Assembly: GCA_015061905.1 (NCBI GenBank)
Contig: SUVQ01000001.1
Span: 294,877-358,876, forward strand
Origin: Verrucomicrobiota bacterium
Lineage (GTDB): Bacteria; Verrucomicrobiota; Verrucomicrobiia; Opitutales; UBA953
DNA length: 64,000 nucleotides
Direction of reading: 5' to 3'
Shown here: in pieces, positions 53,092-61,900 of the stretch
Numbering within the stretch: position 1 is the stretch's first letter
Layout of the letters: every line of letters begins with the position of its first letter
Notes under the pieces: generated by a model
What the model saw: the letters and a program-made list of their open reading frames with translations, nothing else
Databases searched by the model: none
Told to the model about the DNA's origin: nothing
Translations under genes and position numbers: made by a program

Positions 53092-53853
53092 ATGAATACG
53101 ATACCGAAAATCTCCGCAAAGAACCTGAATTTTTTCTACGGAAATCATCAGGCGCTTTTTGAAAACAATTTGGATATCGGTGCGAACCGCATTACGGCGG
53201 TCATCGGTCCGTCCGGTTGCGGGAAATCCACGCACTTGCGGACTTACAACCGGATTTTCGAGCTTTACCGGGAACAGCGTTGCGAGGGAGAAATTCTGCT
53301 CGACGGCGTAAATATTCTCGATAAAAGCGTTGATGTCTTGGAGTTGCGCCGCAAGGTCGGAATGATTTTTCAAAAGCCGACGCCGTTCTCGATGTCCGTT
53401 TTCGACAATGTCGCCTATCCTTTGCGACTGCATTTTAAAAAGACGCGAAGCGAAATTGAGGACGATGTTGAGCGTGCCTTGCGCGGCGCGTCGCTTTGGG
53501 ACGAAGTTAAAGACAAGCTTTCGGCGAGCGGGCTTGCGCTTTCCGGCGGGCAACAGCAACGCCTTTGCATTGCGCGTGCAATTGCAGCGGAGCCGGAAGT
53601 GCTGCTCATGGACGAGCCGACGAGCGCCATCGATCCCGTTGCGACGCTGAAAATTGAAGAGCTGCTTCTCGAATTAAAAGAGCGTTTTACGATTGTTATT
53701 GTTACGCACAATATGCAACAGGCGGCACGCGTCAGCGACGATACGGCATTTTTTTACAAAGGGAAAATCGTGGAATTTTCCGATACGAAAACTTTGTTTT
53801 CCAATCCGAAAAGCAAGAAAACCGAAGAATACATTACGGGACGATTCGGATAG
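53092..53853 (+). CDS. pstB: Phosphate ABC transporter ATPase PstB
   Basis: Cytoplasmic ATPase, 253 residues: Walker [10 protein letters not shown], signature [16 protein letters not shown], Walker [14 protein letters not shown] and switch histidine VTHNMQQA. All residues needed for activity are present. Confidence 0.96.
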   Translation: MNTIPKISAKNLNFFYGNHQALFENNLDIGANRITAVIGPSGCGKSTHLRTYNRIFELYREQRCEGEILLDGVNILDKSVDVLELRRKVGMIFQKPTPFSMSVFDNVAYPLRLHFKKTRSEIEDDVERALRGASLWDEVKDKLSASGLALSGGQQQRLCIARAIAAEPEVLLMDEPTSAIDPVATLKIEELLLELKERFTIVIVTHNMQQAARVSDDTAFFYKGKIVEFSDTKTLFSNPKSKKTEEYITGRFG

Positions 53854-53868
53854 AAGTTGATAGGGAAT

Positions 53869-53892
53869 AACTGATAACTGATAACTGATAGG
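53869..53892 (+). repeat. One-armed AACTGAT array in the pstB-phoU gap
   Basis: Three AACTGAT heptamers and AGG, like the left arm at 47382, with no right arm; a small TTACGG/CCGTAA hairpin follows. Confidence 0.7.
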
Positions 53893-53950
53893 TGGATTTA
53901 CGGTCAGAACTATCGATTGTCCGTAAAAAAATTAAAGAGAAAGTTAGACA

Positions 53951-54613
53951 ATGAAAGAACATTTTACACAGGAAATATCACAGCTGAAGCGGCATTTGGC
54001 GCGACAGGCAACGGAGGCGGAAGCGGCTTTGGGAAAAGCTTTGCAGGCGATTGCAACCTTTGACGCCGCGCTCGCCGCGCAGGTCGCGGAAAACGATTAC
54101 GCGATCGATTGCGAGGAAATCCGCATTGAAGAAGATTGTCTGAAAATCCTTGCGCTTTACCAGCCTGTAGCCTCGGATCTGCGCACGATTGTAACCGTTT
54201 TGAAAATTAATTCGGAAATTGAGCGCGTTGCCGACATGGCGGTCAATATCGCAGAGCGCACAAAATCCGTCGCCGAAAGCGGCGTTCCCGCAGAAAAGCG
54301 CATTGATTTTACGGAGATGGCAAACGTTGCGACCGCGATGCTCAAAGACGCGCTTGATGCGTTTGCGTATCGCGATCCCGCCGCCGCGCGCGCCGTGATC
54401 CGCCGCGACGACGAAGTGGATGCGCTCCACGCCGCGAACATCAAACAAATTCAAGCCGACATTGCGAACGATCCCGCCCGTGCCGCGTATTATCTTTCGT
54501 GCATGACGATTTCGAAAAATCTGGAGCGCATCGGCGACGTCGCAACCAATATCTGCGAAGACGTCATTTACCTCGAATGCGGCACCATCGTCCGCCACGG
54601 GAACGCCGGATAA
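53951..54613 (+). CDS. phoU: Phosphate signalling protein PhoU
   Basis: Cytoplasmic three-helix-bundle pair that couples Pst to PhoR. The 220 residues have two PhoU repeats; KINSEIERVADMAVNIAERT and SKNLERIGDVATNICEDVIYL are the metal-binding E/D motifs of each. Confidence 0.95.
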   Translation: MKEHFTQEISQLKRHLARQATEAEAALGKALQAIATFDAALAAQVAENDYAIDCEEIRIEEDCLKILALYQPVASDLRTIVTVLKINSEIERVADMAVNIAERTKSVAESGVPAEKRIDFTEMANVATAMLKDALDAFAYRDPAAARAVIRRDDEVDALHAANIKQIQADIANDPARAAYYLSCMTISKNLERIGDVATNICEDVIYLECGTIVRHGNAG

Positions 54614-54706
54614 AGGTTTTTCCGTGGTTCTCCGCGTTCCCGTGTTTGATTTTGTCTTAAAAACGCATCCGGAATTTGTAAGAATACACGCAGAAAGAAA
54701 ATTTCT

Positions 54707-55393
54707 ATGACGAGCCGAATTTTAATCATTGAAGACGACGAAGCGATACGCGATGTCGTGCGCTACACGCTTGAGAACAACGGCTTTGAAAATGTGCTTG
54801 TCTCCGCCGACGGAGCGGAGGGATTGGCTCTCGCAACGCGGGAACGCCCCGCATTGATTTTGCTTGATTTAATGCTTCCGAAAATTGACGGTTTGGAAGT
54901 ATGTCGCCGCCTCAAACGCAACGAGGCGACACGGGAAATTCCGATTGTGATGCTTACGGCTAAAAGCGAGGAAAGCGACATCGTTCTGGGGCTGGAGCTC
55001 GGCGCCGTCGATTACATTACAAAGCCGTTCAGCGCGAAGGTTTTGGTCGCGCGGATTCGTGCGCATTTGCGGCAGGTTTTCGAACAGGAAAACGCGGTTG
55101 AAATTCGCCGTGCCGGCTTGGTTTTGAATACGGAGGAACATTCGGCGCGCATCGACGGCAAGCCGTTGGATTTAACTTTTACCGAGTTCGGAATTTTGCA
55201 GTTGCTCGCGTCGCGCCCGGGACGCGTTTACACGCGGGATCAGATTGTTTCCCGCGTTAAAGGCGATGATTATCCGGTAACGGATCGCGCGATTGACGTG
55301 CAGATGGTAAATTTGCGCCGAAAGCTCGGCGAATGGGCAACGCATATTGAAACCGTGCGCGGTGTCGGCTATCGCATGAAAAGCGAGTCCTAA
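54707..55393 (+). CDS. phoB: Phosphate response regulator PhoB
   Basis: OmpR-family regulator of 228 residues. Receiver with acid pair EDDE at the N terminus, phospho-acceptor Asp54 in LLDLMLP and Lys in LTAKSEE; winged-helix DNA-binding C-terminal part (LDLTFTEFGILQLLASRPGRVYTRDQIV..VDVQMVNLRRKLG-like). It directly precedes phoR. Confidence 0.94.
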   Translation: MTSRILIIEDDEAIRDVVRYTLENNGFENVLVSADGAEGLALATRERPALILLDLMLPKIDGLEVCRRLKRNEATREIPIVMLTAKSEESDIVLGLELGAVDYITKPFSAKVLVARIRAHLRQVFEQENAVEIRRAGLVLNTEEHSARIDGKPLDLTFTEFGILQLLASRPGRVYTRDQIVSRVKGDDYPVTDRAIDVQMVNLRRKLGEWATHIETVRGVGYRMKSES

Positions 55394-55411
55394 AATCCGT
55401 TTTTTCAGGAA

Positions 55412-57181
55412 ATGAAACCCGGAGACAAAATTCTTTTTGCGTTCCCGATTTTGCTGGGTGTCGTCGTTTGCGCCATCGCGGGAATGCTCTTTTTCAGCAC
55501 GAGGGAATTTGAAAAATCTTATATCGCCGCTGAAATGCGCGACGTGATGACGGAGGCGGAACTCGTTTCGGATATGATTCGCCCGATGTTGCTCGCCGGA
55601 AACGTCGCCGCCGCCGTCGATTATTGCGAAAAATTTCCGGAGCGTTCCCGCCGTGCGACGCTTGTGCGCGAAGACGGAGCCGTCGTTGCCGACTCCGTTG
55701 CCGATGCCGCCGGGCTCGACAACCACGCGACACGCGAAGAAATCGCGCCCGCGCTTACGGGAACGCCCGGCGTAAGCACGCGCTTTAGCTCGACGAGCAA
55801 TGCGCGCATGATTTACTGCGCGATGCCGATCGACATCAACGGGAACGGACATATCGAATACGTGCTTCGCCTCGCTATCCGCAACGACGATGTGGACGCG
55901 ATGATTTCCGGTGCGAAAACGAGCACGACGCTCGCGCTTGCGCTCGGCGTTTTTTTAACCTGCGCCATTGCGCTTTATATTTTGATTCGCGTGCGCTTGC
56001 CTCTTGTGCGTTTGCAGGAAAGCGCGCAGAGCATTGCCCGAGGCAATTTGAACGAACGCATTTCCATCCCGGAAAAAGGCGTCGTGCGCGAGCTCGCAAC
56101 GACTGTCAGCCGCATGAAAGAGCAACTGAAGGCGCAACTCGATCGCATTACGGCGGAGCGCAACGGGCGCGAGTTCCTTTTTTCCGCGCTTTCGGAAGCC
56201 GTTTTGCTTTTTTCGGAAGACGGGAACGCGCTCTACCTCAACAGCGCGGCACGGCGGCTTTTCGGAGCTCATGCTACGTCGGGGAAATTTGATCTTTCGC
56301 GTTGCGGTTCGGCGGAACTTGTGGCTCTCGCAAATCGCGCCTTCTCCGAAAACGTTCCCGTCGAAGCGGAAATTTCGCTTGAGACGGGCAATGCGACGCG
56401 CACGCTTTTCGCCAAAGGCGGTCCGATCTTTCAGGACGGAGAGCGCCGCCTGCTTCTTGCCGTAACGGATTTGACGAATCTGCGCCGCCTCGAATCGTTC
56501 CGTAGCGATTTCGTCGCGAACGTTTCGCATGAAATCAAAACGCCGCTGACGGGGATTCTCGGTGCCGTGGACGCATTAGAATCCGGCGCGCTCGAAAAAC
56601 CGAAAATGGCGGAGAAATTTCTCGGTATTTTGTCGTCGCAGGCGAAACGCTTGAATGCGCTGGTTCAAGATGTGCTGAGCCTTGCCGCGATTGAGCGACG
56701 GCAGATTTCGGGCGGCAAGGAAACGCTCCCGTTCCGTTTGGATGCCGCCGTGGAAAACGCGGTGAACTACTGCCGTTCCCGCGCGGAGGCGGCAAATATT
56801 TTGCTGGAAATTTCGAAAAACGATCCGACGGATTTTGAAGGCGACAGCCGCCTGATAGAGCAGGCGGTTATCAATCTCGTTTCCAACGCCATCAAATACA
56901 GCGGAAGTCCGCGTATCGAAGTTTCTTTGAAAAAAGACGGGAACACGGCAATGCTTACCGTGCGCGATTTCGGAATCGGAATTCCGTCGGAGCACCACGC
57001 GCGCATTTTTGAGCGGTTTTACAGCGTGGACAAAGCGCGTTCGCGTTCGCTCGGCGGAACCGGGCTCGGGCTCGCCATCGTCAAGCACATCGCGCGCTTG
57101 CACGGCGGCGCGGAATCCCTCGAAAGCGTTCCCGGCGAAGGCTGCGTTTTCCGGATTCGCTTCCCGCTTCGGGGCTTGTGA
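55412..57181 (+). CDS. phoR: Phosphate sensor histidine kinase PhoR
   Basis: A 589-residue membrane kinase: first membrane segment near residues 8-28, an extracytoplasmic sensor of about 140 residues, second segment (TTLALALGVFLTCAIALYILI), HAMP, PAS-like part, HisKA with His373 in VANVSHEIKTPLTG, and HATPase with NLVSNAIKYS, DFGIGIP and GTGLGLAIVKHI boxes. It is 18 bp after phoB. The outside sensor is larger than in E. coli PhoR. Confidence 0.93.
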   Translation: MKPGDKILFAFPILLGVVVCAIAGMLFFSTREFEKSYIAAEMRDVMTEAELVSDMIRPMLLAGNVAAAVDYCEKFPERSRRATLVREDGAVVADSVADAAGLDNHATREEIAPALTGTPGVSTRFSSTSNARMIYCAMPIDINGNGHIEYVLRLAIRNDDVDAMISGAKTSTTLALALGVFLTCAIALYILIRVRLPLVRLQESAQSIARGNLNERISIPEKGVVRELATTVSRMKEQLKAQLDRITAERNGREFLFSALSEAVLLFSEDGNALYLNSAARRLFGAHATSGKFDLSRCGSAELVALANRAFSENVPVEAEISLETGNATRTLFAKGGPIFQDGERRLLLAVTDLTNLRRLESFRSDFVANVSHEIKTPLTGILGAVDALESGALEKPKMAEKFLGILSSQAKRLNALVQDVLSLAAIERRQISGGKETLPFRLDAAVENAVNYCRSRAEAANILLEISKNDPTDFEGDSRLIEQAVINLVSNAIKYSGSPRIEVSLKKDGNTAMLTVRDFGIGIPSEHHARIFERFYSVDKARSRSLGGTGLGLAIVKHIARLHGGAESLESVPGEGCVFRIRFPLRGL

Positions 57182-57254
57182 GCGAAAGGTTCTGCGCGTG
57201 TCGGACAGCCCTTTGTGCTTGAAAAATCCTGAAATTGGAACATATTGCGAGGAT

Positions 57255-57518
57255 ATGAAACCGAGAAAAGCATACGGCTTACTGAAGCCGGCGCATTCTC
57301 CGCGACTTGTCCAAACGGTCGCGGCAAAGTCGAGCTTGTATCGGGAGGCGGTTGCCGAGCGCGAGGAAATTATGCGGCACAAATGGTTCTTGAGCGAGCG
57401 CGCCGGCTATGATGTCGGCTACGTTCACGCGATGTATGATTGGATTGCCAAACATCGCGCAGGGTGGCGAAAATCTTGGCGCAAGAAAAACGAACCGGAA
57501 GTGCCTGCCTCGGCGTAA
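57255..57518 (+). CDS. Small conserved protein with HKW.LSE..GYDVG motif
   Basis: An 87-residue basic protein with a good ribosome-binding site (GAGGA, 57249-57253). The stretch REEIMRHKWFLSERAGYDVGYVHAMYDWIAKHRAGWRKSWR recalls the EH(K/R)W.LSE.AGRDVG pattern of DUF4032-type proteins, but most of that family is not present. No transmembrane or catalytic feature is seen. The frame is open upstream into phoR, but those residues overlap the kinase. Confidence 0.6.
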   Translation: MKPRKAYGLLKPAHSPRLVQTVAAKSSLYREAVAEREEIMRHKWFLSERAGYDVGYVHAMYDWIAKHRAGWRKSWRKKNEPEVPASA

Positions 57519-57608
57519 TTTTTTCACCTTCCGAAAAACTTGTTCTTTTTTGAAATACGTTCTTTCAAATTCGCAGAGTTTATTTGATTTCTTTTACAAA
57601 AATTTTTT

Positions 57609-58226
57609 ATGAGCAAAAATAAACCGACACATCGCCCGGAAGCGCGTTCCGATTTGCGCTTCGCGATAGTTGCTTCCCGCTATAATGCGAAGCACGTCGA
57701 TCACCTGATTTCCCGCGTTCAGCAAAAACTCCGCGAATCCAAGATTCCGTCGAGCGGAATCGATATTACGCGCGTTCCCGGCGCCAACGAGTTGCCTTAT
57801 GTCGCCAACATGCTGGCTCTCACCGGCGATTACGACTGCATCATCGCGCTCGGCGTGGTAATCGCCGGGGAAACTCCGCACCACGAAATTATCGCAAATT
57901 CAACGGCGACGGCGATTCAGGCAATCGGAATTAATACGCAGGTTCCCGTTATTAACGGTATTATCGTTACCAATAACGAGGCGCAGGCGGACGAACGCGT
58001 CTTCGGCGAAACCGATCGCGGCGCGGAATTTGCGCTCGCCGCTCTCGATATCGCCGCGTCCGGGCTCCGCCTCGCCCGCTACCTCGAAGAGCTTGATCGC
58101 GACGACATTGAGCGGGAACGCAACGAGGAAATTTTCGGAAGTAATTTTCTTCACGACGAAGATGACGACGATGATGACGTTCCCGGAGGTTTTTCCCTCG
58201 GAAACAACAATCCTTTTAAAAACTAA
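57609..58226 (+). CDS. ribH: 6,7-Dimethyl-8-ribityllumazine synthase with acidic tail
   Basis: Penultimate enzyme of riboflavin synthesis, forming icosahedral or pentameric shells. VPGANELPYVANML, GVVIAGETPHHEIIANST with the catalytic histidine, and PVINGIIVTNNEAQADER are conserved. The 205 residues exceed the usual 150-160 by a C-terminal extension with DEDDDDDDVPGG, of unknown purpose. nusB follows after 6 bp, the common rib-nusB pairing. Confidence 0.94.
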   Translation: MSKNKPTHRPEARSDLRFAIVASRYNAKHVDHLISRVQQKLRESKIPSSGIDITRVPGANELPYVANMLALTGDYDCIIALGVVIAGETPHHEIIANSTATAIQAIGINTQVPVINGIIVTNNEAQADERVFGETDRGAEFALAALDIAASGLRLARYLEELDRDDIERERNEEIFGSNFLHDEDDDDDDVPGGFSLGNNNPFKN

Positions 58227-58232
58227 AATTTT

Positions 58233-58715
58233 ATGACTTCTTCTAACGAAAATGCGGAATCAAAAAAGTCCGCAAAACCTTCGCGCCGCCGCGCAAACCG
58301 CATTGCCGCAATGCAGTTTATTTACGCATGGGGCGTTTCTCCCTGTGTTCCGGAAAAACTGCCGGAAATGCTTTTTGATTTTTTTACGTCGCAAACCGAG
58401 CCTCGCGAATACTATGCGTTCGCGGAGGAATTAGTCGCGGGAACGCTCGAAAATATCGCGAAAATCGATGATGTGATTTCCGATTGCGCCAAGAACTGGA
58501 CGCTCGCCCGCATCGCCCGGTGCGATCTTGCCGTGCTTCGCCTTGCGATTTACGAGTTGCTTTACCGCACGGATATTCCGCCGATTGTTTCCATCAACGA
58601 AGCGATTGATTTGGCAAAAATTTATTCCACGGAAGATTCCCACCGCTTCGTCAACGGAATGCTGGACCGCGTGAAAGCTCATCTTACGCGCCCGCTCCGC
58701 GAGGCAAAAGGGTAG
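58233..58715 (+). CDS. nusB: Transcription antitermination factor NusB
   Basis: All-helical 160-residue protein that binds boxA RNA with S10. RRRANRIAAMQFIYAW at the N terminus and LARIARCDLAVLRLAIYELLYRTDIPPIVSINEAIDLAKIYSTEDSHRFVNGMLD at the C terminus match the family in order. Confidence 0.93.
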   Translation: MTSSNENAESKKSAKPSRRRANRIAAMQFIYAWGVSPCVPEKLPEMLFDFFTSQTEPREYYAFAEELVAGTLENIAKIDDVISDCAKNWTLARIARCDLAVLRLAIYELLYRTDIPPIVSINEAIDLAKIYSTEDSHRFVNGMLDRVKAHLTRPLREAKG

Positions 58716-58760
58716 AGCGAAAAGAGGCGTTGAGCTTTAAATTTTTTTCATCTTTTTTCA

Positions 58761-59678
58761 ATGTTCTCTGCCCTGATTCAGAAATTTAAAGACGGCTTCA
58801 AAAAAACGGCGAAGCTGTTCGGCGCAATCGGCGGGATTTTTTCAAAAAAACTGGATGCCGCGTCGATTGATGAGCTTGAGGAAGCCCTTTACGGCGCGGA
58901 TTTTGGCGTGGAAACCACGCAGGAAATTCTCGACGAGATCCGGAAGGCTTATGCAAAGGACAAAGATTTGCACGGGCGCGAAGCCGCCGAAATCGGGAAG
59001 CGCGTGCTCGCGCGCGTGCTCGAAGGTGCCGAAGCAAAATTCGTTCCCGCGCCCGAACACGTTCCCGAAGTGATCGCTCTCGTCGGCGTAAACGGCGCGG
59101 GGAAAACGACAACTTCCGCCAAGCTCGCGCATCTTTTCGAACAAAGCGGGAACGCCGTAATTCTCGGCGCGTGCGATACTTTTCGCGCTGCGGCAAATGA
59201 GCAAATCGCCGCTTGGGCAAGCCGCCTGAATCTCGAACTCGTTCCCGGTCGCCACGGAGCGGATTCCGCCGCCGTGGCGTTTGATACGGTTCAAGCTGCG
59301 CGTTCCCGCGGTAAGCGTATCGCGATTTTAGATACGGCGGGGCGTTTGCACACAAAGTCGCATTTGATGGAGGAATTGAAAAAAATTTCCCGCGTTGTCG
59401 CTAAGCACGATGCCGCCGCTCCGCATCATCGCTGGCTCGTGGTGGACGGCACGCTCGGCTCCAATTCCATTGAGCAGGCAAAAATTTTTCACGAAGCGTT
59501 CGGGTTGACGGGACTCATCGTTACGAAGCTCGACGGCACTTCGCGCGGCGGCGCACTCGTCGGAATTTGGCGCGAATTGAAAATTCCGATTTATTACGTC
59601 GGGCTCGGAGAAAAGCCGGAAGATCTCCAGCCCTTCTCCGTCGAAAACTACGTTTCGGCAATTTTTGACGCGGAATAA
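58761..59678 (+). CDS. ftsY: Signal recognition particle receptor FtsY
   Basis: SRP-type GTPase targeting ribosomes to the membrane, 305 residues without the long acidic A domain of E. coli. GVNGAGKTTTSAKLA, DTFRAAANEQ, DTAGRLHTK and TKLDGTSRGG are the G motifs, and GLGEKPEDLQPF closes the protein. Confidence 0.96.
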   Translation: MFSALIQKFKDGFKKTAKLFGAIGGIFSKKLDAASIDELEEALYGADFGVETTQEILDEIRKAYAKDKDLHGREAAEIGKRVLARVLEGAEAKFVPAPEHVPEVIALVGVNGAGKTTTSAKLAHLFEQSGNAVILGACDTFRAAANEQIAAWASRLNLELVPGRHGADSAAVAFDTVQAARSRGKRIAILDTAGRLHTKSHLMEELKKISRVVAKHDAAAPHHRWLVVDGTLGSNSIEQAKIFHEAFGLTGLIVTKLDGTSRGGALVGIWRELKIPIYYVGLGEKPEDLQPFSVENYVSAIFDAE

Positions 59679-59832
59679 AAGCCGCGTTCGCGAAAAGATA
59701 CGTTTTTTTTCGCGCGAAGCTTAAACACATCCGTGTCGCTTGTGAGGCTTCAAGACAAAATGCGTTTTGCGTTCCCGCGCAAAATGCGTTTCAATGCACG
59801 TTCAACTTTTTTCAACATTACGGGAACGCCTA

Positions 59833-61635
59833 ATGCCTGATATTCGCAACATTCGTAATTTTTGCATCATCGCTCACGTCGACCACGGGAAAACGACGCT
59901 TTCCGATCGTTTGCTCGAGCACACGAAAACGGTCGAGCTGCGTCAAATGAAAGATCAGCTTCTGGACGCGATGGATCTCGAGCGGGAAAAAGGAATTACG
60001 ATTAAAAGCCACCCCGTTTCGATGAATTACACGGCGCAGGACGGGAACACGTATTTGCTGAATTTGATCGACACTCCCGGCCACGTGGATTTTTCCTACG
60101 AAGTTTCGCGTTCGCTCGCGTCGTGCGAAGGCGCGTGTTTACTTATCGACGCGTCGCAAGGCGTGGAAGCGCAGACCGTTGCCAACGCCACGCTCGCGCT
60201 TCAGCAGGATCTGACCATCATTCCCGTTATCAATAAAATAGACCTACCGAGCGCACATCCGGAGGAGGCAAAACGGCAGGTGGAGGACGTTCTCGCAATT
60301 CCCGCCGACGAAGCGATTTTGGCATCGGGAAAAAGCGGAATCGGAATCACGGATATTCTGGAAGCCGTCGTCAAAAACGTTCCCGCGCCGAAGTGGGCGG
60401 ATTATCCCGCACCGCGCGCATTGATTTTTGACTCCAAGTTCGACACCTACAAAGGCGTTATTACTTACGTTCGCGTCTTTTCGGGAACGTTTAAGCCGGG
60501 CGACCAAATCCAACTCATGGCGACGGGGGCAAAAAACCAGATTAAGGAAGTCGGGATTTTTTCGCCGAAAATGAAAACGGCGGACGCTCTCGAACCGGGC
60601 ATGGTCGGCTATATCGTAACGAATATTCGCGATGTCTCCGAAGTTAAAATCGGCGATACGCTCACGCACGCAAACGCGGCGGCAAAAGAGCCCGTTCCCG
60701 GATTCAAGGAAGTGCGCCCGATGGTTTTCAGCGGTATATATCCTTTGGATACAAGCGAATACGAAAAACTTAAAGCCGGTTTGGCAAAACTCGCGATTAA
60801 TGACGCGGCGTTGACTTATACGGCGGAAAGCTCCGTCGCGCTCGGCTTCGGCTTCCGTTGCGGATTCCTCGGTTTGCTGCACATGGAAATTATCCAGGAA
60901 CGTTTGCGGCGGGAATACGATCTCGACATCATTTCGACGTATCCGAGCGTTATTTACAAAGTTTACACTCACGGCGGAAAACTTTCCAAAATCGATAATC
61001 CTTCGCTTATGCCGCCCGCGGCGGAAATCGAAAAAATGGAGGAGCCGACCGTGCGCGCACACATTCACGTTCCCGGAACAAGCATCGGCGATATGCTTAC
61101 GCTTATTCAGGAAAAACGCGGAATTTGTGACCATATTGACACAATTGACGAACAACGCGTGATGCTGTCCTGCGTGCTCCCGTTGAACGAAATTTTGGTC
61201 GATTTTAACGACCGCCTCAAATCCATTACGCGCGGCTACGGCTCGATGGACTATGAGTTCGGCGATTATGTCGAGAGCGATTTGGTAAAACTCGATATTT
61301 TGGTGAACGGCGATCCCGTCGACGCGTTTTCGAGTATCGTTCATTCGACGAAGGCGGAATCCAACGGTCGTCGGCTTTGCGAACGCCTCAAAGAATTGCT
61401 CCCGCGCCAGCTTTTCAAAATCGCGATTCAGGCGGCCGTCGGCGGAAAAATTATTGCTCGCGAAACGCTCGGATCCGTCGGTAAAGACGTTCTCGCCAAG
61501 TGTTACGGCGGCGATATCACGCGTAAGCGCAAACTTCTCGATAAGCAAAAAGAAGGGAAAAAGCGCATGAAGGAAATCGGTAAAGTTTCCATCCCTCAGG
61601 AGGCCTTTATTAAAATTCTCAAAAACGAAAAGTAG
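59833..61635 (+). CDS. lepA: Elongation factor 4 (LepA)
   Basis: Ribosome-associated GTPase, 600 residues. IRNFCIIAHVDHGKTTLSDRLLE, EREKGITIK, DTPGHVDF and NKIDLPSA are the G motifs; the LepA-specific C-terminal domain ends in GKVSIPQEAFIKILK. ATG 59833 is chosen; the frame is open 22 codons upstream. Confidence 0.97.
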   Translation: MPDIRNIRNFCIIAHVDHGKTTLSDRLLEHTKTVELRQMKDQLLDAMDLEREKGITIKSHPVSMNYTAQDGNTYLLNLIDTPGHVDFSYEVSRSLASCEGACLLIDASQGVEAQTVANATLALQQDLTIIPVINKIDLPSAHPEEAKRQVEDVLAIPADEAILASGKSGIGITDILEAVVKNVPAPKWADYPAPRALIFDSKFDTYKGVITYVRVFSGTFKPGDQIQLMATGAKNQIKEVGIFSPKMKTADALEPGMVGYIVTNIRDVSEVKIGDTLTHANAAAKEPVPGFKEVRPMVFSGIYPLDTSEYEKLKAGLAKLAINDAALTYTAESSVALGFGFRCGFLGLLHMEIIQERLRREYDLDIISTYPSVIYKVYTHGGKLSKIDNPSLMPPAAEIEKMEEPTVRAHIHVPGTSIGDMLTLIQEKRGICDHIDTIDEQRVMLSCVLPLNEILVDFNDRLKSITRGYGSMDYEFGDYVESDLVKLDILVNGDPVDAFSSIVHSTKAESNGRRLCERLKELLPRQLFKIAIQAAVGGKIIARETLGSVGKDVLAKCYGGDITRKRKLLDKQKEGKKRMKEIGKVSIPQEAFIKILKNEK

Positions 61636-61650
61636 GAATGCTTCTATCGG

Positions 61651-61680
61651 AAAACGCGGTTTAAACCGCGTTTTTTTTTT
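61651..61680 (+). terminator. Terminator after lepA
   Basis: AAAACGCGGTTTAAACCGCGTTTT-type perfect stem with ten T; not built from the genome heptamer, though one copy follows at 61683. Confidence 0.93.
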
Positions 61681-61681
61681 C

Positions 61682-61900
61682 GCGGGAACGCTTTTTTGTG
61701 CGGCGAGCGCGGTTGGTATGGTTTTATAGTCATTACAATTATTACAAAATTGCAATAATTGGGGGATAAATATTTCAAAATTTTAATATTAAACCTCTTG
61801 CGTGGTAGGATTTTTTTGTTTTTTGTAGGGGGCAAGAGAGTCAGGAGGGATTGGGCTCTTACTTCTTAAATTTAACCCCGAAAGAGGAAGGCTTACTACC
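61682..61900. other. AT-rich spacer before the RHS-type gene
   Basis: The stretch from about 61720 is much richer in A and T than the rest of the window (TAGTCATTACAATTATTACA and following). No gene was seen. GAGGAAGG at 61885-61892 is a strong ribosome-binding site for the next gene; promoters probably lie here but were not assigned. Confidence 0.5.
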
